Shown: positions 63,263 through 64,000 of the stretch, piece by piece
Layout of the letters: each line of letters begins with the position of its first letter
Position numbering within the stretch: position 1 is the first letter of the stretch
NCBI RefSeq assembly: GCF_027596085.1
Contig: NC_072462.1
Coordinates: 20,045,421 to 20,109,420 of the forward strand
Source: Anoplopoma fimbria
Taxonomy: Eukaryota > Chordata > Actinopteri > Perciformes > Anoplopomatidae
Reading direction: 5' to 3'
Length of the DNA: 64,000 nucleotides
Program-made: the position numbers and the translations under genes
Notes under the pieces: model-generated
The model's database searches: none
The model's input: the letters and a program-made list of their open reading frames with translations, nothing else
What the model was told of the DNA's origin: nothing

Positions 63263-64000
63263 TTGTCCCATCGCAGCCAGTGTTCCCGTGGCGTCCGTCC
63301 GCGAGACAAAAGCACGCGTGGTGACAACCTAAATTGGTTTGAAAAGGAGCAGATGGGGCTCGTGCTCTATGATGACGACCCTGTCATGTTTATCAAGATG
63401 ATCCAGAATAAATTACAACCAGTCTCAATATCCTCAACAGCCTTGTAACCAGATTGAGAATTGATTAGCAGATGAATTTACAATTGTGAAAAAGATTTCA
63501 AAACAATTGGGACCAACGTCTTGATTTCCTTAAGTTTCAGTGTAGTGAGATCCAATAATTTACAAAAACATTTAGAAACAAATTGGTCAGACACACTTAT
63601 ATTAAAATCTATCCCCAAATATTCACAAAAGTTTAAAAAAAGAAAAAAAAATAAGAAAAAACTGGCATGTTATGGTAACAATGCAGCTCTGGGAAGAAAA
63701 TCTTGTAATTGTTATAGTTCAGGATTAAACGGTCAACACACCTGTGCGTTTGTGAGCCATTGACTGCAGAAAGTTATTTATGTTCCAGACATGAAGCATG
63801 GGCCCAGAAGAAAATTGTTCCCCGAAAAAAAACTTTAATTAACAAGGACAATCAGTGTGCAGAGCTAAAGTAGAACTTGTCTGGCATCCTACAAACACCT
63901 GCTAATGACAACGAGGTAGAGCTAATATCTGGGTTATGGACTTCATATGTAGGTCTGTCCCATCATATCTGTAATTTGCTTGCATATTTTTAGTGGAAGA
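63263..64000. other. Unique stretch to the window end
   Basis: 63263-63330 is CG-containing and high-complexity. The rest is AT-rich. A 61-codon plus-strand frame at 63263-63448 has no recognised domain and is not called. The first part of this region could be old repeat sequence, but I cannot place it. Confidence 0.4.

Overview
This window looks like noncoding vertebrate nuclear DNA, almost certainly from a teleost fish. It has no compact gene spacing, operon-like order or recognisable protein-coding exon. It does have a very high load of long (CA)n/(TG)n microsatellites, about 2.8 kb or just over 4% of the window by my hand count. It also carries decayed copies of interspersed repeats typical of ray-finned fish: tRNA-derived SINEs, internally deleted Tc1-like transposons, a short inverted-repeat DNA element, and several abundant teleost repeats whose class I cannot name. 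The fish assignment rests on recognising these repeat families, not on a marker gene.

Layout. 0-9.3 kb: unique sequence with TG/CA tracts. 9.3-20.2 kb: three interspersed repeats plus a well-preserved tRNA-SINE with target-site duplication at 18.0 kb. 20-27 kb: unique blocks that read like developmental regulatory DNA (TAATTA and TGACAG-type motifs), an exceptional G-run cluster at 24.85 kb and a purine-rich block at 25.1-25.67 kb. 27.4-36.8 kb: dense microsatellites in inverted TG/CA pairs, a Tc1-like fragment, a 479-bp inverted-repeat element and a SINE. 37-46.3 kb: regulatory-like blocks, a three-CCAAT promoter-like patch at 39.9 kb, a 155-bp duplicated unit inside CA tracts at 42 kb, and a 1.16-kb almost purely purine-rich stretch at 42.4-43.56 kb. 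46.4-58.8 kb: older repeats, a 20-nt motif present three times at 51.8-52.8 kb, two more Tc1-like fragments and a 32-bp-arm hairpin at 55.3 kb. 58.8-64 kb: microsatellites, an AT-rich inverted repeat and an 8-bp minisatellite.

No genes can be shown to work together here. The best reading is an intergenic desert or a very large intron, whose likely functional content is scattered cis-regulatory elements. Those candidates are inferred from base composition and motif content only; conservation cannot be seen from one sequence. Open frames of 60-200 codons are mostly low-complexity translations of CA/TG, GA or CT tracts or lie in transposon relics, and none is called as a gene. I found no convincing new biological system; the most unusual structures are in the findings.
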